This document shows, piece by piece, positions 63,246-64,000 of a stretch of 64,000 nt of DNA. The DNA is from an uncultured Ferrovibrio sp. (GTDB lineage: Bacteria; Pseudomonadota; Alphaproteobacteria; Ferrovibrionales; Ferrovibrionaceae): contig NZ_CALGPC010000015.1 of assembly GCF_937960835.1 (NCBI RefSeq), forward strand, positions 124,001-188,000, given 5' to 3'. Made by a program: the position numbers and the translations under genes. A model generated the notes under the pieces. That model worked only from the letters and a program-made list of their open reading frames with translations, did no database searches and was not told where the DNA came from. Each line of letters opens with the position of its first letter. The first letter of the stretch is position 1.

Positions 63246-63496
63246 GCGCTAGCACTCCCCCTGTGCGGCGGGCCGGTTCTCGGCGAGTGACCCGGAATGG
63301 CTCATTGGATGGGAATTTTCCCCCAGGGCGGGGACCGAAACGGCCTTGGCCGAGCTAGCCCCCACCGCCTCGGCTGACCATACATGTTGGTGTCGCGAAA
63401 CGAAACGCACCATAGATTTAGAGTATGCGGCTCAACATTTTGACGCAAGAGCGGATTTACGAAAAATTCACGAAATTAGCCTGATCCGGGCTGAGC
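63246..63496. other. Intergenic region before YbjN gene
   Basis: This is a 251-bp gap between the YbjN start and the UbiK-like stop. It changes from GC-rich to rather AT-rich (about 63405-63480). I see no gene, terminator or clear operator in it. Confidence 0.5.
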
Positions 63497-63763
63497 TTAG
63501 GCCTGATCAACGAATCCGCCATTCTGCTTGGATTCGAGCGCGGCGAGGCGCTCGGCGAGGCGGATATTTTCCTCCCGTGCGGCCTCCGCCATCGCTTTGA
63601 CGGCCTCGAATTCCTCGCGGGTGACGAGGTCCATATCGGCCAGGGCGCGTTCCAGCCGCTGCCGGATGGCTTGCTCCACTTCGCCCTTTACGCCCTGAAG
63701 CGTGCCAAGCGCGCCGGTGGCAATCCGGCTGAGATCGTCGAGAAGGCGATTATCGGTCTGCAT
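63497..63763 (-). CDS. UbiK / BMFP family accessory protein
   Basis: This is an 88-residue helical protein typical of the BMFP/UbiK family: N-terminal D-N-R-L-L-D-D-L-S-R-I-A-T-G-A-L-G and a C-terminal coiled coil (E-E-N-I-R-L-A-E-R-L-A-A-L-E). UbiK helps ubiquinone synthesis in gammaproteobacteria; BMFP proteins were first noted as membrane-fusogenic. It is a single gene divergent from the gene at the right edge. Confidence 0.85.
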   Translation of the reverse strand: MQTDNRLLDDLSRIATGALGTLQGVKGEVEQAIRQRLERALADMDLVTREEFEAVKAMAEAAREENIRLAERLAALESKQNGGFVDQA

Positions 63764-63834
63764 GGGGCGACTCCATGGACGGCATCTCCTCGCATATGAT
63801 CACGCTGATCCGGCGCTGCAAGCATCCCCGCCCA

Positions 63835-63843
63835 TTATCCACA
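63835..63843 (+). promoter_or_regulatory. Single DnaA box
   Basis: TTATCCACA is an exact DnaA box between the divergent UbiK-like gene and the partial gene at the right edge. It is alone, unlike the group at 52.4-52.62 kb. Confidence 0.45.
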
Positions 63844-63931
63844 GCTATTCCTGGCGGTTGGACCGGTTGGAAAGCCCCAGGGGCGGTGCTAGGTTCCCCG
63901 CCCATTCCATGGAAATTGCGACCAAATCGCC

Positions 63932-64000
63932 GTGACTGATCAGACTTCTGCCCATACCGCCGCCCCCGCCGCCTCTGGCGAACGCGCCAATCGCGAAGCC
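63932..64000 (+). CDS. Start of an unidentified gene cut by the window edge
   Basis: A frame opens with GTG at 63932 and stays open to the edge (23 codons: T-D-Q-T-S-A-H-T-A-A-P-A-A-S-G-E-R-A-N-R-E-A). The low-complexity Ala/Thr/Ser start is typical for a variable N-terminus, and its place opposite the UbiK-like gene fits a real gene. There is no Shine-Dalgarno sequence and no recognisable domain within the window. Confidence 0.35.
   Translation, partial: MTDQTSAHTAAPAASGERANREA

Overview
The window is a GC-rich (roughly 60-65% by eye), densely packed chromosomal segment of an alphaproteobacterium, most likely of the Rhodospirillales type. The pointers are an alphaproteobacterial LexA box (GAAC-N7-GAAC), a petP/petR-like MarR plus two-component locus beside ilvE, a phosphate regulon ordered phoR-pstSCAB-phoU-phoB, a MetH split into two proteins behind an ArsR-methyltransferase fusion, and short AT-rich regulatory gaps in an otherwise GC-rich background. 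There is no prophage, insertion sequence, CRISPR array, rRNA or tRNA that I can recognise; nearly everything is ordinary core or housekeeping sequence.

Layout. 1-2.7 kb: 3' part of a 5-oxoprolinase-type HyuA-HyuB fusion, cut by the window edge. 2.9-6.0 kb: a secreted autotransporter interrupted by a frameshift exactly at a 7-G run. 6.1-12.4 kb: a P-loop kinase-like protein, an AlkD-like alkylation-repair gene behind an SOS box and an unusual 10-bp-phased repeat, a zinc alcohol dehydrogenase with a small membrane protein, and a TetR-aidB pair preceded by two identical palindromes. 12.4-19.9 kb: lipid kinase, ExoD, TerC with a structured leader, a metal-responsive ArsR-CDF efflux pair, a membrane transporter, three SDR oxidoreductases (two tandem duplicates) and a GNAT enzyme.

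19.9-25.6 kb: methionine-cycle operon (ArsR-methyltransferase, metF, metH N-part, metH C-part). 25.7-26.4 kb: an MlaC-like lipid carrier. 26.4-34.4 kb: phosphate regulon on the minus strand with a Pho-box-like site before pstS and a very AT-rich 200-bp island behind it. 34.6-42.9 kb: a second TerC family protein, a secreted hydrolase, an orphan soxYZ pair with a possible small coupled ORF, two paralogous receiver-domain proteins (one lacking the phospho-acceptor Asp), helicase HrpB and a DMT exporter. 43.0-47.7 kb: a complete branched-chain amino acid type ABC importer (livG, livF, binding protein, livH, livM).

47.7-55.9 kb: orphan rfbB, uvrB, a pteridine-reductase-like SDR with folB, an AT-rich gap with DnaA boxes that may be a replication origin, uvrC, pgsA, moaD and moaE. 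55.9-64 kb: ilvE, the petP/petR-like regulator with a sensor kinase, DUF2914 protein, CsaA-like tRNA-binding protein, a phasin behind a perfect 23-bp palindrome, TetR, proC, YbjN, a UbiK/BMFP protein, and the first codons of a divergent gene.

Main points of interest: the phase-variation-like poly-G frameshift, the possible oriC at 52.4-52.65 kb, the Asp-to-Asn receiver paralogue, the twin TetR operators before aidB, the SOS box with the phased decamers, and the phasin palindrome.
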